A stretch of DNA of 64,000 bases from Glandiceps talaboti (lineage: Eukaryota; Hemichordata; Enteropneusta; Spengelidae): contig NC_135562.1 in NCBI RefSeq assembly GCF_964340395.1, positions 20,042,626 to 20,106,625 on the forward strand, read 5' to 3'. A program made the position numbers and the translations under genes. The stretch's first letter is position 1, and each line of letters begins with the position of its first letter. Positions 24,118 through 36,109 of the stretch are shown piece by piece. The notes beneath the pieces are model-generated. The model worked only from the letters and a program-made list of their open reading frames with translations, did not search any database and was not told where the DNA came from.

Positions 24118-24395
24118 TAAGTTATGAATTTGTAATTCGCATGGGGCATACTGGGTAAAATTTAGGACTCTTGATGGGGTATAAAGAGTTGCTTGTTAAT
24201 CAGTATATACATAGGATGGTTAAAGGTGGATACACAGGTATACATACACCTTTGTAATTCGCATGGGGCATACTAAGTAAAATTTGGGACTCTTGACAGG
24301 GTAGATAGAAGGGCATGTTCATCTGCATACACAAGGGCTGGGTAAAGGTAGACAAACATGCACATATATACATAAAACACACATACCAAAATTAA
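24118..24395. repeat. Direct repeat, two copies of ~130 bp
   Basis: Two copies share TTGTAATTCGCATGGGGCAT, GTAAAATTTxGGACTCTTGA and a GGTAAAGGT(G/A)GAxACAxxxxTACA tail, starting at about 24129 and 24253. The preceding stretch (23470-24110) holds an AT/CA microsatellite at 24003-24035 and nothing else recognised. Confidence 0.8.
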
Positions 24396-24579
24396 ACAAT
24401 CACTTCAAATGCCAAAAAAAAATCACATTTAATTTTACCATCTGAAAGGCTGATCATCCTTGTCAAAAGTTATCCTTACATTATCTAATATTTCAATGTT
24501 CAACAGCTTACTACCACTAAAAGAAAAAATTAATAAAAATTAATAAAAAATCAATGGACTCCCTTTGGGGTGTCACTAA

Positions 24580-25560
24580 ATATGGCTGGATCAGTGGTCA
24601 CTGTGGATGTGGGTGGAGTCTTAAACTCTGCCAGGTAAGTGTCTGGGTCCGGCAGCCTGTCAGGATGTGATGACTGGTGCCTCCACTTACCTAAAAGGGC
24701 GGGGTCTCTAAGACCCGGACATCCACCGTGGTTCCACTGCCCTTCTCCTTGGCCAGCAGGTCCAGATCTTCTTGGGGTAGATACTTATTGATCCACGCCA
24801 AGGACTTCTGTAATATCATCTGAGTGTCCTCTTGAACAGATTTCACCAAGGTCCATAGATGTTGTTTGGATGCTATCATCATGGCATGCTTGACCTATAA
24901 GGAGTTCAGATACACATGCTTCACCTTCAGGCGTAGTGCTAATATACCCAAGGTCAAACATATTGAGCTCACCTGGGGAACACACAAAATGCCTTCCTTG
25001 TACATCTTGGATAACTTGGTGGCTCTCCGCATCTGTTCCTTCCTCAATTCTGTAAACTCGGTGGGGTGGTGGTGGGGATTGCGGTCTTGGTGTCCTGCGT
25101 TGGGTGTCCCTCCGCTCAGATCTCCAAGACATCTTGGGTCTTACTTCGGGGTCGTTGTCGGAGAGATCTTTCTCACTTGGACATGGTCCTGTCTGTAGCT
25201 ATTCGAGCAATTGCTGTAAATGAGGGTCTTTTTGTTGATTTTACTAATATCAGTTTCAGGGTACCCCACAAATGCTATGCCTGAATTATCACCACTATGT
25301 TTAGTGACCACACAGACTTTTGTTTCCTTAGTTGTATCATTGGAAATCTGGATTATTTCTATGTGGGGATATGATTCCGTTTCACTTTCAGTATGTTCTA
25401 AACACTCAGGGTCCTCTGTTTGTGTATTAGTAGGCTCCCATGGCCAAACAGGAAGTTCATTTTATGGGTGCCTTCCCCTGTAGTTACACTATTTACAGTA
25501 TACTCCCCATTATTGATGTTTGACTCAAGTGGGAGACCTGGTCAGTAATATTTGTGCTCC
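24580..25560 (-). pseudogene. Decayed coding-like segment next to the gypsy element
   Basis: Several overlapping minus-strand frames (25132-24785 and 24882-24691) read smoothly if two or three frameshifts are allowed, with LQKSLAWINKYLPQEDLDLL and TEFTELRKEQMRRATKLSKM as the best-looking parts. No domain is recognised. It follows the RNase H part of the Ty3/gypsy copy where integrase would be expected, but no zinc-finger or DDE motif is visible. It may be a third frame of the same element or a piece of another repeat. Confidence 0.35.
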
Positions 25561-25719
25561 CAGTACCCTCCCTCTTATCAATGTTCGACGCCAGGGGGAC
25601 TGCATTGTCAATTTCCTCATAAAATTCGGACCAGTTTTTATGGGCCCGAACACAGTACTTACATCCACCACAGGGGAGGTCTTTGGGTTGGATTAGGGGT
25701 CAGTAGTGCATACAAGCTT

Positions 25720-27444
25720 CGCTCTGATACAAACGGGAGAGAGCATCTGCGTTAGTGTGTTTACTACCTGTTCGGTATTGTACAGTCATATTATATTGGT
25801 CAATTCTTCTATTAACCATCTAGCTAGTTGGCCTTGTGGTTCTTTGAAGTTCAATAACCAGGTAAGACTACTATGATTTGTTCTCACAGTAAAGTGCGTG
25901 ATTACCTAGCAAATAATGTTTAAAGTGCCTAGTAAATCTTACAACTGCTAACAGTTCCTTCCTTGTAGTACAATAACGTGTTTGCTCAGGGGTGAGGGTA
26001 TAACTACCATAAACAATTACTCTTTTCTCTCTATCCTGTAGTTGTAATAGTTCTGCACCAATGGCGAAACCTGATGCATCAGTGTCAAAAATGAAGGGAT
26101 CAGATTTGTGTGGTAAAGTCAATACTGGGTTTGAGGACAGTGCCTGCTTAATGATATCAAATGCCTGCTGCTGTTCCTCTCCCCAGCTAAAAGATTTCTT
26201 CCCTGTAACTTGGTTTAGAGGTCTAGCTTGCTCTGCAAAATTCTTAATAAATGTTCTATGATAGTTTGCTAACTCTACAAATCTCTCTACTTTCTTTGAG
26301 CTTTTGGGGGTTGGCCATTGCATTATAACATGAATATAGTCTTCCTCTAACTCCATCCCACCATCTCCAACAGTACGTCCTAAAGAGACTATCTGTTTTT
26401 GGAATAGATCACATTTCCGTGGTTTCAATTTGATCTGGCAGAGTCTCAGTCTATCAAATACCGGTACAGTTCTTAGATTGTTTAATTGATCTTCAAAACT
26501 AGTTCCTAGAACAAGTATATCATCTATAAATGCCAGCACTGTGCTCCATGTTAGGCCTCTCAAAACTAAGTTAATTACCCTTGAAAAAGTAACAGGGGCA
26601 TTGCAAAGACCAAAGGGCATCCTATTAAATTCATACAGGCCATATTTGGTTATGAAAGCAGTTTTCTTTTGGTCAGATTTGTTGATCTTAATTTGCCAAT
26701 AGGCAGAATTTGCATCTAACTTTCAAAACCATGTGTGACCTGCTAGGGTGTCTTTGCACTCTTCTACTAAGGGTAGGGGATAGACATCTTTAACTGTGTT
26801 AGTGCTAAGTGCACGGTAGTCCACACACCACCAAACACTACCATCACGCTTTCGAATGAGAACGGGAGCGGAAGCCCAACCAGAAGTGGACGGTTTGATA
26901 ACATCTGCATCTAACATTTTCTTCAAGTGAGTTTCCTCCTCATTTGCAAAATGTATTCTCCTTATTCATTGTTTAATTGGACGGGAATCCCCTGTATTTA
27001 TTTCATGTCACAGTGCGATAGTTGTAAAATTACCAAGATCATAATCAGTTTTTGCAAATATATATTGGTACTGGCAAAGGAGATTTTTCACGTGCAGTTT
27101 CATACTCATTTAAATTCACACTAGATCTTTCCAGTAAATCTGTCATTATCTACTATCTCTGGATGTGTCAATTTGTTCTCGACCTCCTTGTCACTCCTTT
27201 GTGGGCTTGGAGGGTCGATGGCATTTTGACTCATAATTTTTACCATAGGGTCCGCCACAGTACCGTTAGTATGGGTAACTGCAACCGACTCACTGACTTG
27301 GGATGTAACTTTACCTTTTCTCAAAATTACAGGGTAGTTTGTTGGGTTGAGGATACACACTCTAGGAGTGGTGCCCCCGGAATGTAGGGTTCTGGGTACC
27401 ATAACTCTTAGTTTATCTACTTGTTCTATAACGTAATCTACCAT
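25720..27444 (-). mobile_element. Ty3/gypsy retrotransposon pol remnant
   Basis: The remnant reads from high to low coordinates. 27444-27121 is the linker after protease (VCILNPTNYPVILRKGKV). 26926-26723 is the RT N-terminus (LKKMLDADVIKPSTSGWASA, DGSVWWCVDYRALS). An in-frame TGA at 26723-26725 replaces the usual Ser of WFSKLD. 26720-25871 is the RT palm (MPFGLCNAPVTFSRV, FIDDILV) and RNase H (FIFDTDASGFAIGAEL, TRKELLAVV). Below 25893 a frameshift leads to NHSSLTWLLNFKEPQGQLA, and below it TGSKHTNADALSR. The gap 27120-26930 is readable only with frameshifts. No LTR or primer binding site was found. The element is dead. Confidence 0.93.
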
Positions 27445-27484
27445 GGGCTTATTGATAGAACATGGCAGTCTTACTACAGTGTGT

Positions 27485-27745
27485 GGTGGAATTCTGTAAA
27501 AAATTGTTACACGACAAGAACCAAGGCATTTTCTATAGAAAGTCTATCAACTTCTATAGAGTCTTGGAATTGGGAGCAAACTTACTTTCTGGACAATATT
27601 GCTATAGATTTTTTTTATAGAAAATGTATGAATTTCTACAGAAAATTTCCATGTATGAATTTCTACAGAAAATTTCCATGTACAATTTCCATTACATTTC
27701 TATACAAGTCTATAGTATAGAAATCTATTCATTTCTATAGAACCA
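27485..27745. repeat. Cluster of TTCTATAGAA-type palindromic words
   Basis: Within 260 bp there are about a dozen copies of TTCTATAGAA, TTTCTACAGAAA, TCTATAGA and close variants, irregularly spaced. It is comparable in style to clusters of other palindromes at 38.9, 40.8, 48.0, 49.0 and 53.0 kb. Confidence 0.75.
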
Positions 27746-27865
27746 TTTTCGTAAGGGTTCATAGCGATGAATTTGCGTGTTTTTCACCATGGTATTAACA
27801 TGGAGAGAATTCACATACTGAATATTCTGTGACAGGAGAGTCTTAGAATATTCTAAAAGAGACTA

Positions 27866-28241
27866 AATGCTAGACGTTCGGGCTTTAATTCTTTGTTTAG
27901 ATACCATAAGTGAATGAAGTTACTTCTTTGGAGGGCATGTACTTGGTCCTTCATGAGTGCGACCAAGGGACATATCACTACAGCCATGGATTTGTAATTT
28001 GAGGTTGTCTGGTGGTAAGCTTCGTGGCAAAAGGGTGCTATCTGGAATATTACAGACTTTCCAGAGTTGGAAGATTGATGAAAACGTCCTCACCTTGCAA
28101 AAAGGCAGCGATAGCTGTAATCTGCTTCTCCTTTAAGATGTCCAGCGAAAGTTTTGTTTTACCATGTTCAATTGCTTTCCTGAGTTGTTCAGTCAATGCC
28201 ATGGTAAACATGTTTCTCACTGAAAATGCCAGCACTATCAA
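27866..28241 (-). pseudogene. RecQ-like DNA helicase fragment
   Basis: The frame at 28241-28050 gives MALTEQLRKAIEHGKTKLSL, then LKEKQITAIAAFLQGEDVFI and NLPT, matching the N-terminal part of RecQ-type helicases up to Walker A (normally LPTGxGKS). Here the motif is broken (LPTLES) by a small deletion and frameshift. The next helicase segment, MAVVICPLVALMKDQVHALQ (motif Ia with flanks), follows in another frame to about 27890. Only this piece is present, without later motifs, so it is a degraded copy, perhaps carried by a transposon. Confidence 0.8.
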
Positions 28242-28259
28242 AATTCAAATGTCTTTTTG

Positions 28260-29520
28260 ATGTCTACAAAGCAAGCATATATTTTAAAAGAAAAAAAATT
28301 AGTTCAAAATTTTCATTATGTTCAGTTTTGTTACATCATGTAATGTCTTTGATAACGGTATCAACCACTTCATTCATGCCTTCTGACTCAAGCACTTCAA
28401 GGCTATAATGATGGAGAGGGGTTGCCAGAGATTGCATAAAAGACTTGGTATATCACCAAACCATAATCCACAATATCATATTCTTCTTAATCCTCCTTAT
28501 CTTTGGTGGCAGCTCATTAACAGCAAGCTACATTGGCCAGAGTGAGAATTTGAAGCTTTTGAGTTTGGGGACGCTATCTGTATTCCATGTAAATGAAATA
28601 TTCAGTGGATTTTGACTTGACAAAGGACTTTTATTTTCGGACAATTTTTTGTACAGTTCACCATCATTTTATATAATGTCTTCAATATTCCCTTCAAATT
28701 GTTTAAAGTGTTTTGATATATATATTTCAGGTATCAAAAAAAGACTGCCTTGCATAGAGATTTCTAATTTGATTTCAATGAAGTAAGATTTTGCTTTGTT
28801 AGATATGAGACCTCGACAGTAGAAATTATTAGAACATTCAGTTTGGTTATGGTGCACTTTTGCAAAGGAAAAACAACAAAGATAGTGTGTTATCTTGATT
28901 CAAGTTCAGAAAAGAACTTCTAAAAATGAAATATACTTTTTATGCCAGGAATAAGTTTCTAAACAATGTAAACTAATCAAAGTCAATAAAGCTGAGTACC
29001 AGTAATAGAGTGGACGTGTTACAGCATGCTTACTGAGACTGACAATTGCATGGCCCCTGTAAATTGGTTTGATGCTAAAATTCTTATTTCTTGCAGAACT
29101 TGTATCAGAAATGCAAATTTCAGTTGGGTCTGACTTATCATTTGTGCATTTATCACCATGACCATAATTGCCATTTTGTTATCTGTGTAATCAAGATCAG
29201 AATCGCAGTCAATAAATATCACCATGATCGTCTCTGCAATGATCTCCATGTAAATTTGTTTCAAATGTAGAAAGACTTACCCCATCTTGGTCACTTGAAA
29301 CATCTGTTCAGTGTCAAAGGTCACACACAGTATATATTCCTACATTTTGCATATTGAACACTGTACACTTGGTTTTGTCCACTTGTTTAATTGACTAATG
29401 TTGCACTCCTGGAAAATACAATCAAAGAAAATATGGGTTTCTTCCCATTATTGACTAATGTTGCATTCCTGGATAATACAATCAAAGAAAATATGGGTTT
29501 CTTCCCATTATTAGACTAAT
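28260..29520. other. No gene assigned
   Basis: AT-rich sequence with several short minus-strand open frames. At 29032-29190 a frame ends at a good donor-like GTAAGC, but its protein is unrecognised. At 29400-29515 a 57-bp unit (GACTAATGTTGCACTCCTGG, ATACAATCAAAGAAAATATG) is present twice, plus the start of a third copy. Confidence 0.4.
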
Positions 29521-29527
29521 GTTGGAC

Positions 29528-29572
29528 TCTATGTTTCATTATGGCATTGAGATGTTTCTCAACATCTTCCAT
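29528..29572 (-). pseudogene. Truncated copy of the repeated exon
   Basis: The frame starts normally after the CAATAAAATAG acceptor (MEDVEKHLNAIMKH) but breaks after 14 codons, where the sequence joins the 57-bp direct repeats and soon meets a stop. This is the 3'-most copy in the reading direction of the array. Confidence 0.6.
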
Positions 29573-30505
29573 CTATTTTATTGAAGAGAAATGTTTGATA
29601 TGTATGAAAAGAAGATGTTAGTGAATAGACATTTGTAAGCAATTCTTCAATCTTCATTTTTAATAATTCTTGATACAACAAACTGAAAGTTTAATCTGCA
29701 AGTGTATGAATAAGTTGTATAATTGCCATTTTCACAAAAAAATTTGAACAGCTGTTCACTGACTAAAAAATCAGAACATAATATACAAGATACAAGAAAA
29801 CTTAATTATCTCATGTAGAGAAATTACAGTGACATTGATCCATACGTTAAAGACATATTAAAATAAAGATACAATAAATACAAAATAAAATGTACACACT
29901 GTTTATGTCTTTAAAATGAAATATGATCTTTCACCTCTGTACTATGGTCAGATAAAATGATAAAAACAAAGCAGTGCAGAGCAGATATCTTCAAAATATT
30001 GCTCAAAAATAAAAACAATTCAACTTTGAATTTCTGTATTGAAAACATAACATGTAAACTAAAATTGACCCTGCTCTGCTCTATTTCAATGTCACTTGGC
30101 ACATTCATATTCCTCTTGGTACTCTTGTCAAACATTGAAGAGAAAATCAACTTTGCACAAAATAAAATCATTTGGTTCATGTTAACTAAGAAGCCAAGAT
30201 CACACATCAGTTTCAATGCCCTACATCAGCTGAATAGTGTTAATTACAGTAAGGTACAACTTCTGCTTACTGAATACATGTACTTCACTGTCACTTACAT
30301 GTACACATGATTAACTCCAATATTAAAATTATACTTATGGAAAATGTTTGAGAAATCTCTACTGTGCAATCAACTATTTTAACAATGTCTGTTCTAATGC
30401 TACATATAAGGTATGCAATGACCTCAACATAGTACTAGAATCAAGATTTTGTGCCATAGTCCTAGAATACTTCAATCTTGTGGAAGATTTAAAGACAATA
30501 CAAAC

Positions 30506-30667
30506 CTCTAGACTGATTTGGTCTTCACCAAAACCTTCTTTCTTTTCAATAAAATTATTACGTCTCATGGCAATGTGCCGTCTGACATAATATGGTTCTG
30601 GTTCTGTGTTACTGCTAATACCGGTATGTTTCATTATATCATTGAGATGTATCTCAACATCTTCCAT
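30506..30667 (-). CDS. Repeated exon copy 2 (54 codons, phase 0-0)
   Basis: Open exon with acceptor CTTCAATAAAATAG and donor GAG|GTTTGT. It encodes MEDVEIHLNDIMKHTG, PEPYYVRRHIAMRRNNFIEK and KEGFGEDQISLE. The protein is unrecognised, hydrophilic and charged. It has no signal peptide or membrane span, and no partner exons were identified. All four intact copies have lengths divisible by three, which is what a coding exon under selection would show. The alternative is that the copies are simply too young to have decayed. Confidence 0.5.
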
Positions 30668-31279
30668 CTATTTTATTGAAGAGAAATGTTTGATATGTAT
30701 GAAAAGAAGACATTAGTGAATAGACATTTGTAAGCAATTCTTCAATCTTCATTTTTAACAATTCTTGATACAACAAACTGAAAGCTTAATCTGCAAGTGT
30801 ATGAATAAGTTGTATACATTTGTAATTGCCATTTTCACAAAAAAATTTGAACAGCTGTTCACGGACTAAAAAATCAGAACGTAATATACAAGATACAAGA
30901 AAACTTGTCAAACATTGAAGAGAAAATCAACTTAGCACAAAATAAAATCATTTGGTTCATGTGAACTAAGAAGCCAAGATTACACATCAGTTTCAATGCC
31001 CTACATCAGCTGAATAGTGCAAGTAGAGTAAGGTACAACTTCTGCTTACTGAATACATGTACTTCACTATCACTTGCAAATGATTATTACTCCAATATTA
31101 GAATTATACTTATGAAAAATGTTTGAGAAATCTCTACTATGCAATCAACTATTTTAACAATGTCAGTTCTAATGCTACATATAAGGTATGCAATGACCTC
31201 AACATAGTACTAGAATCAAGATTTTGTGCCATAGTCCTAGAATACTTCAATCTGTAGAAGATTTAAAGACAATACAAAC

Positions 31280-31435
31280 CTCTAGACTGATTTGATCTTC
31301 AGCAAAACCTTCTTTCTGTTCTTTATAATTATAATAAATCATGGCAATGTGCCGTCTGACATGGTAATGTTTTTTTTTCATCTCTGTGTTATTACTTGTC
31401 ATTATGGCATCGAGATGTTTCTCAACATCTTTCAT
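31280..31435 (-). CDS. Repeated exon copy 3 (52 codons)
   Basis: The same splice borders as the other copies. It reads MKDVEKHLDAIMTSNNTEMK, HYHVRRHIAMIYYNYKEQ and KEGFAEDQISLE. It is the most diverged copy, yet in frame and two codons shorter than copy 2. Confidence 0.5.
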
Positions 31436-31718
31436 CTATTTTATTGAAGAGAAATGTTTGATATGTATGAAAAGAAGACGTTAGTGAATAGACATTTGTA
31501 AGCAATTCTTCAATCTTCACATGATTAACTCCAATATTAGAATTATACTTATGAAAAATGGTTGAGAAATCTCTACTATGCAATCAACTATTTTAACAAT
31601 GTCAGTTCTAATGCTACATATAAGGTATGCAATGACCTCAACATAGTACTAGAATCAAGATTGTGTGCATAGTCCTAGAATACTTCAATCTTGTAGAAGA
31701 TTTAAAGACAATACAAAC

Positions 31719-31871
31719 CTCTAGACTGATTTGATCTCCAAAACCTTCTTTCTTTTCAATAAAATTATTATGTGTCATGGCATTGTGCCGTCTGACATAA
31801 TACGGTTCTGGTTCTGTGTTACTGCTAATATGTTTCATTATGGCATTGAGATGTTTCTCAACATCTTTCAT
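31719..31871 (-). CDS. Repeated exon copy 4 (51 codons)
   Basis: The same splice borders. It reads MKDVEKHLNAIMKHISSNTE, PYYVRRHNAMTHNNFIEK and KEGFGDQISLE, three codons shorter than copy 2 through two in-frame deletions. Confidence 0.5.
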
Positions 31872-32804
31872 CTATTTTTATTGAAGAGAAATGTTTGATA
31901 TGTATGAAAAGAAGACATTAGTGAATAGACATTTGTAAGCAATTCTTCAATCTTCATTTTCAATAATTCTTGATACAACAAACTGAAAGCTTAATCTGCA
32001 AGTGTATGAATAAGTTGTATAATTGCCATTTTCACAAAAAAATTTGAACAGCTGTTCACTGACTAAAAAATCAGAACGTAATATACAAGATACAAGAAAA
32101 CTTCATTATCTCATGTAGAGAAATTACAGTGACATGGATCCATACATTAAACACATAATAAAATAAAGATACAATAAATACAAAATAAAATGTACACACT
32201 GTTTATGTCTTTAAAATGAAATATGATCTATCACCTCTGTACTATGGTCAGATAAAATGATAAAAACAAAGCAGTGCAGAGCAGATATCTTCAAAATATT
32301 GCTCAAAAATAAAAACAATTCAACTTTGAATTTCTCTATTGAAAACATAACATGTAAACTAAAATTGACCCTGCTCTGCTCTATTTCAATGTCACTTGGC
32401 ACATTCATATTCCTCTTGGTACTCTTGTCAAACATTGAAGAGAAAATCAACTTTGCACAAAATGAAATCATTTGGTTCATGTTAACTAAGAAGCCAAGAT
32501 TACACATCAGTTTCAATGCCCTACATCAGCTGAATAGTGTTAATTACAGTAAGGTACAACTTCTGCTTACTGAATACATGTACTTCACTGTCACTTACAT
32601 GTACAAATGATTAACTCCAATATTAGAATTATACTTATGGAAAATATTTGAGAAATCTCTACTATGCAATCAACTATTTTAACAATGTCTGTTCTAATGC
32701 TACATATAAGGTATGCAATGACCTCAACATAGTACTAGAATCAAGATTGTGTGCATAGTCCTAGAATACTTCAATCTTGTAGAAGATTTAAAGACAATAC
32801 AAAC

Positions 32805-32966
32805 CTCTAGACTAATTTGGTCTTCTCCAAATCCTTCTTTCTTTTCAATGCAATTATTTTGTCTCATGGCAATGTGCCGTCTTACATAGTATGGTACTTG
32901 TTCTGTGTTACTGCTAATACCGGTATGTCTCATGATCGTATTGAAATGTTTCTCAACATCTTCGAT
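32805..32966 (-). CDS. Repeated exon copy 5 (54 codons)
   Basis: The same splice borders and length as copy 2. It begins IEDVEKHFNTIMRHTG (Ile in place of the Met in the other copies, so the Met is not a required start) and continues VPYYVRRHIAMRQNNCIEK, KEGFGEDQISLE. The non-Met start argues that these are internal exons. Confidence 0.5.
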
Positions 32967-33449
32967 CTATTTTATTGAAGAGAAATGTTTGATATGTATG
33001 AAAAGAAGACATTAGTGAATAGACATTTGTAAGCAATTCTTCAATCTTCATTTTTAATAATTCTTGATACAACAAACTGAAAGGTTAATCTGCAAGTGTA
33101 TGAATAAGTTGTATAATTGCCATTTTCACAAAAAAATTTGAACAACTGTTCACTGACTAAAAAATCAGAACGTAATATACAAGATACAAGAAAACTTAAT
33201 TATCTCATGTAGAGAAATTACAGTGACATGGATCCATACATTAAACACATAGTAAAATAAAGATACAATAAATACAAATTGAAATAAAATGTACACACTG
33301 TTAATGTCTTTAAAATGAAATATGATCTTTCACCTCTGTAGGTCAGATAAAATGATAAAAACAAAGCAGTGCATTAAGTTTGGTTTAAAAGTCTTATTGA
33401 AGTGGACACAAAACTTGACTTGGTTCTGACTGTTCTGAATTTTGGGACA

Positions 33450-35560
33450 CGAAATCGTCACCATGATGGCAGAAGTTCAAAGTGTTGGGACATAATTTGG
33501 CCTTGTCATTTACCATTTTCCTAGCTTTTTTTGTATACGAGATGTAAACAATTCATTCAAATTAGTCTGCTTTCCGCCCACTACTTTACTACACACATTT
33601 ACAATCTTGTTCAAGACATTCTTGTAGGTAGTCCCTATACTATCAAACTAGCACAAAAAAGAAAATGTTAAAACTGACTCGATAAAATTCAGATAGAATG
33701 TCTGGAATACCTTGGCATTTACATTTAGTGCCCTCAATTTATGTAATCAGTAAACTCTAGATTGACATTTCTTGTGAATGAAATCTGTGTTGGCCTTGAA
33801 ATTTAACTTATTATCCAAGATTGTACCTAAATATCTATATTCAGTCACCCGTTCAACTTTAACATTGTCAATAAAAAGTTCGGGCACTGCCTTAGGGTCC
33901 TTCCTGAAGTCAATAACCATCTCTTTAGTTTTCTTAACATTCAAGTTTTCCTTACAGGACGGTATAGTCGTTAAGTGACGATGCCTTGGAAGTTTTAGGG
34001 ACCGGACAGATGATAGATGTTTTCCTAATGGTTGGTATCGTATGATCATTGTACGACCAATTGAACAATGTACTGAAAACACTAGCTAATTGTGATGCAC
34101 AGACCTTCAGTAACCTACCACATATATTATCAGGACCCATAGCTTATCTAATTAGTTTCTTAAAATAGACTTAACTCGTTTATCACTGATTTCAAATTCA
34201 TTTTCTTATTATTATTTACTCTCAAGATCTAACCTGATGTTATCTATTTCCTTTCCAAAATCGTGAATATCAAAGTGACATTAAAACTCATTTAGTTCAT
34301 TTGCCTTTCTTTCTTGGTCCCTTATCGATAAGTTACAAATGGTGGACTTTGCTTTGTTCAGTCCAGTTAAAGATTTAAGTCCCTTCCATGCGTCACGTAT
34401 ATATTACCAGTTTGAAACTGTGATTCTATTTTATCTCTGTAACGTTTCTTGGCGTCACATATTTCTTTGCAAAGTTTCAGTTGCACACGTTTCCTTTCAG
34501 CATGGTCATTTTATTGAAAAGCGATCTTTTTTTGTTCAGAGTGTTTTTGAGAGATTTTGATATCCATGGTTTATTATTTTGAAATATTTTTACAGAACGC
34601 ACAGGAATGAGTAAATTCCAGTCTGTACTCTCAAAACAGCTAAGCTGTTCTTCACTGTCCGATGACCACACTTAAAATTCTTTCTTGAGAGTTCTTTCAG
34701 TTTTAATTTTGGGTCTGTATGCACGAAGCAGATGTACGGTGTTGTGATCAGAATTTCCTAGAGGTGGCAGAGACGTAGCTTTGTATGCAGCTGGGAAATT
34801 CCCATAACATAAATCAAGGGTATACTTATTGTTCTGGCAAGTTGGGCATGAAACAATACTCTTTGAAGTTAGGTAAACTCGATTTTAAGGTACAGGAATT
34901 GAAATCACCGAAAATAAAGTTGGGTGCGTCTGGACAGATAGACTGTAGAGCTTGTACTGTATCAGCAATCTTTGAGGCTGAACGTAAAACTTTAGCAGAT
35001 GGTGGAATATAGACAACAGTTAATGATATTTGTCCAAACTCACGAGGCAGGTATCTTGGCCTAAGAGACACAGAGAGAAGTTCGATGTCCGAAGTACACA
35101 ATTCCTTTCTGATAGTAACACTGCTTCTACTACACCATTTCTCATTCACATATATACACACTCCCCCTCCATGCGATTTTCCACTGAGGGTCTTATCCCT
35201 GTCCATCTGGATTGGAATACCAAAACCATTAATGACCATACTATTAATTGTCACTTACTTTGTCACATAACCAAGTTCCAGTTAAACATAAAAGGCATGC
35301 ATCTCTGAATTCGTTCATGAAACAAGCATTGGCTTGCAATTCATCGAAGTTGTTATTCAAATTTGGTCGGATAGAACTTACATTGGGGAGAATTATCGAG
35401 GGAAGTGGAAGTCTTGTCTTAGTTTTGTTTGAGTCTTCTCTTGAGACCACCTCGTTTTCTTCTTTTCCCTGTGTAATTTCTGTCATTGATATCATCAGGA
35501 TTTCCCTCTCTGTTTGCTTTCATTTCACTTTGCATGTTCTGGAGAGTAAGGTCGCTAATA
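33450..35560 (-). mobile_element. Non-LTR retrotransposon with internally deleted RT
   Basis: From high to low coordinates: a basic segment (about 35505-35440), then LPSIILPNVSSIRPNL and FDELQANACFMNEFRDACLL, TGTWLCD (endonuclease start), HGGGVCIYVNEKWC, ELLSVSLRPRYLP and FIFGDFNS (apurinic-type endonuclease). After several frameshifts come NNKPWISKSLKNTLNKKRSL (34570-34500), MGPDNICGRLLKVCASQLA (34140), then directly ENLNVKKTKEMVIDFRKD and RYLGTILDNKLNF (33950-33800). The RT core between NDY and NLNVKKTK, including the YADD site, is missing. Domain order resembles the Rex1/Jockey-like group known from fish. It is dead. Confidence 0.88.
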
Positions 35561-36100
35561 ACTGTATATGATTTAAACGTAGTAATTAACTCATGGCTGT
35601 AGCATATTATGCGAACTGACGTGGGGCCATTGTCTCTGTTCCCGCCACCATTTTGTCACATCGAGGCCTGCACTCCATACTCTGTGGCAAGAAAACACAC
35701 AGTAACTACCACATAAGCTTTAAAAATCTTCATAGACATCGTGGTACACTTCACATCAATACTACGAACTATAACAGCACATAAAACAGCCGGTTTTGAA
35801 GTCGATACAGTTAAAAGATTGCGATGGACACAGAGACCATGAATGCACGTCTGGTCGCCACTGGTGCAGTGCCCAAAAATATAGACAATGAAACGTCCAC
35901 AGTGGTCAAAATTGCTTTGGCTGTATACATGATAATTTAATGTTACATTATTCCCCAGTGAATATACACATGTACATGTACACTTCATTGTTCAAAGAAT
36001 CAATATAACTGACATATAAGTACTTTGCAACAGTAAACTGGAAACAAATGTGATGTTTTGATTTGAATTCTTAAATTAAAAATGCTGTACATTCAAATTA
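35560..36100. other. No gene assigned; possible short exon
   Basis: On the minus strand a strong acceptor-like TTTTCTTGCCACAG precedes an open segment from about 35683 that starts MECRPRCDKMVAGTETMAPR and stops soon after. The same DNA read in another frame gives a signal-peptide-like MSMKIFKAYVVVTVCFLAT followed by a stop. Either could be the 5' region of the retrotransposon below. Neither is established. Confidence 0.25.
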
Positions 36101-36109
36101 GACTTAGTG

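Larger units (their letters stand above)
29571..33370. repeat. Five tandem copies of an ~1.1-kb unit carrying an exon
   Basis: The unit starts CTATTTTATTGAAGAGAAAT at 29573, 30665, 31434, 31870 and 32967. Copies 1 and 4 are full length (about 1,092 and 1,095 bp), copies 2 and 3 have internal deletions (about 770 and 436 bp) and copy 5 is partial. Read on the minus strand, the end of each unit carries one exon-like segment (listed separately). The middle of full units (29957-30310 and 32257-32610, plus strand) contains a remnant resembling a non-LTR RT thumb (FAQNKIIWFMLTKKPR). The unit ends at about 33370. Confidence 0.93.

Noticed and set aside
24003-24395. Possible CRISPR-like or direct-repeat array
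   Set aside because: There are only two long, diverged copies with no spacers of constant length, and the genome is eukaryotic. The 51-, 58- and 45-bp arrays are likewise contiguous satellites without spacers.
28660-28870. Frame TECSNNFYCRGL resembling a fibronectin-III or receptor segment
   Set aside because: The resemblance is a few residues, no splice borders agree, and the order relative to the exon array does not fit a receptor.
29911-30310. Open frames on both strands, repeated at 32211-32610
   Set aside because: They are conserved only because the 1.1-kb unit is duplicated. The plus frame contains at most an RT thumb remnant.
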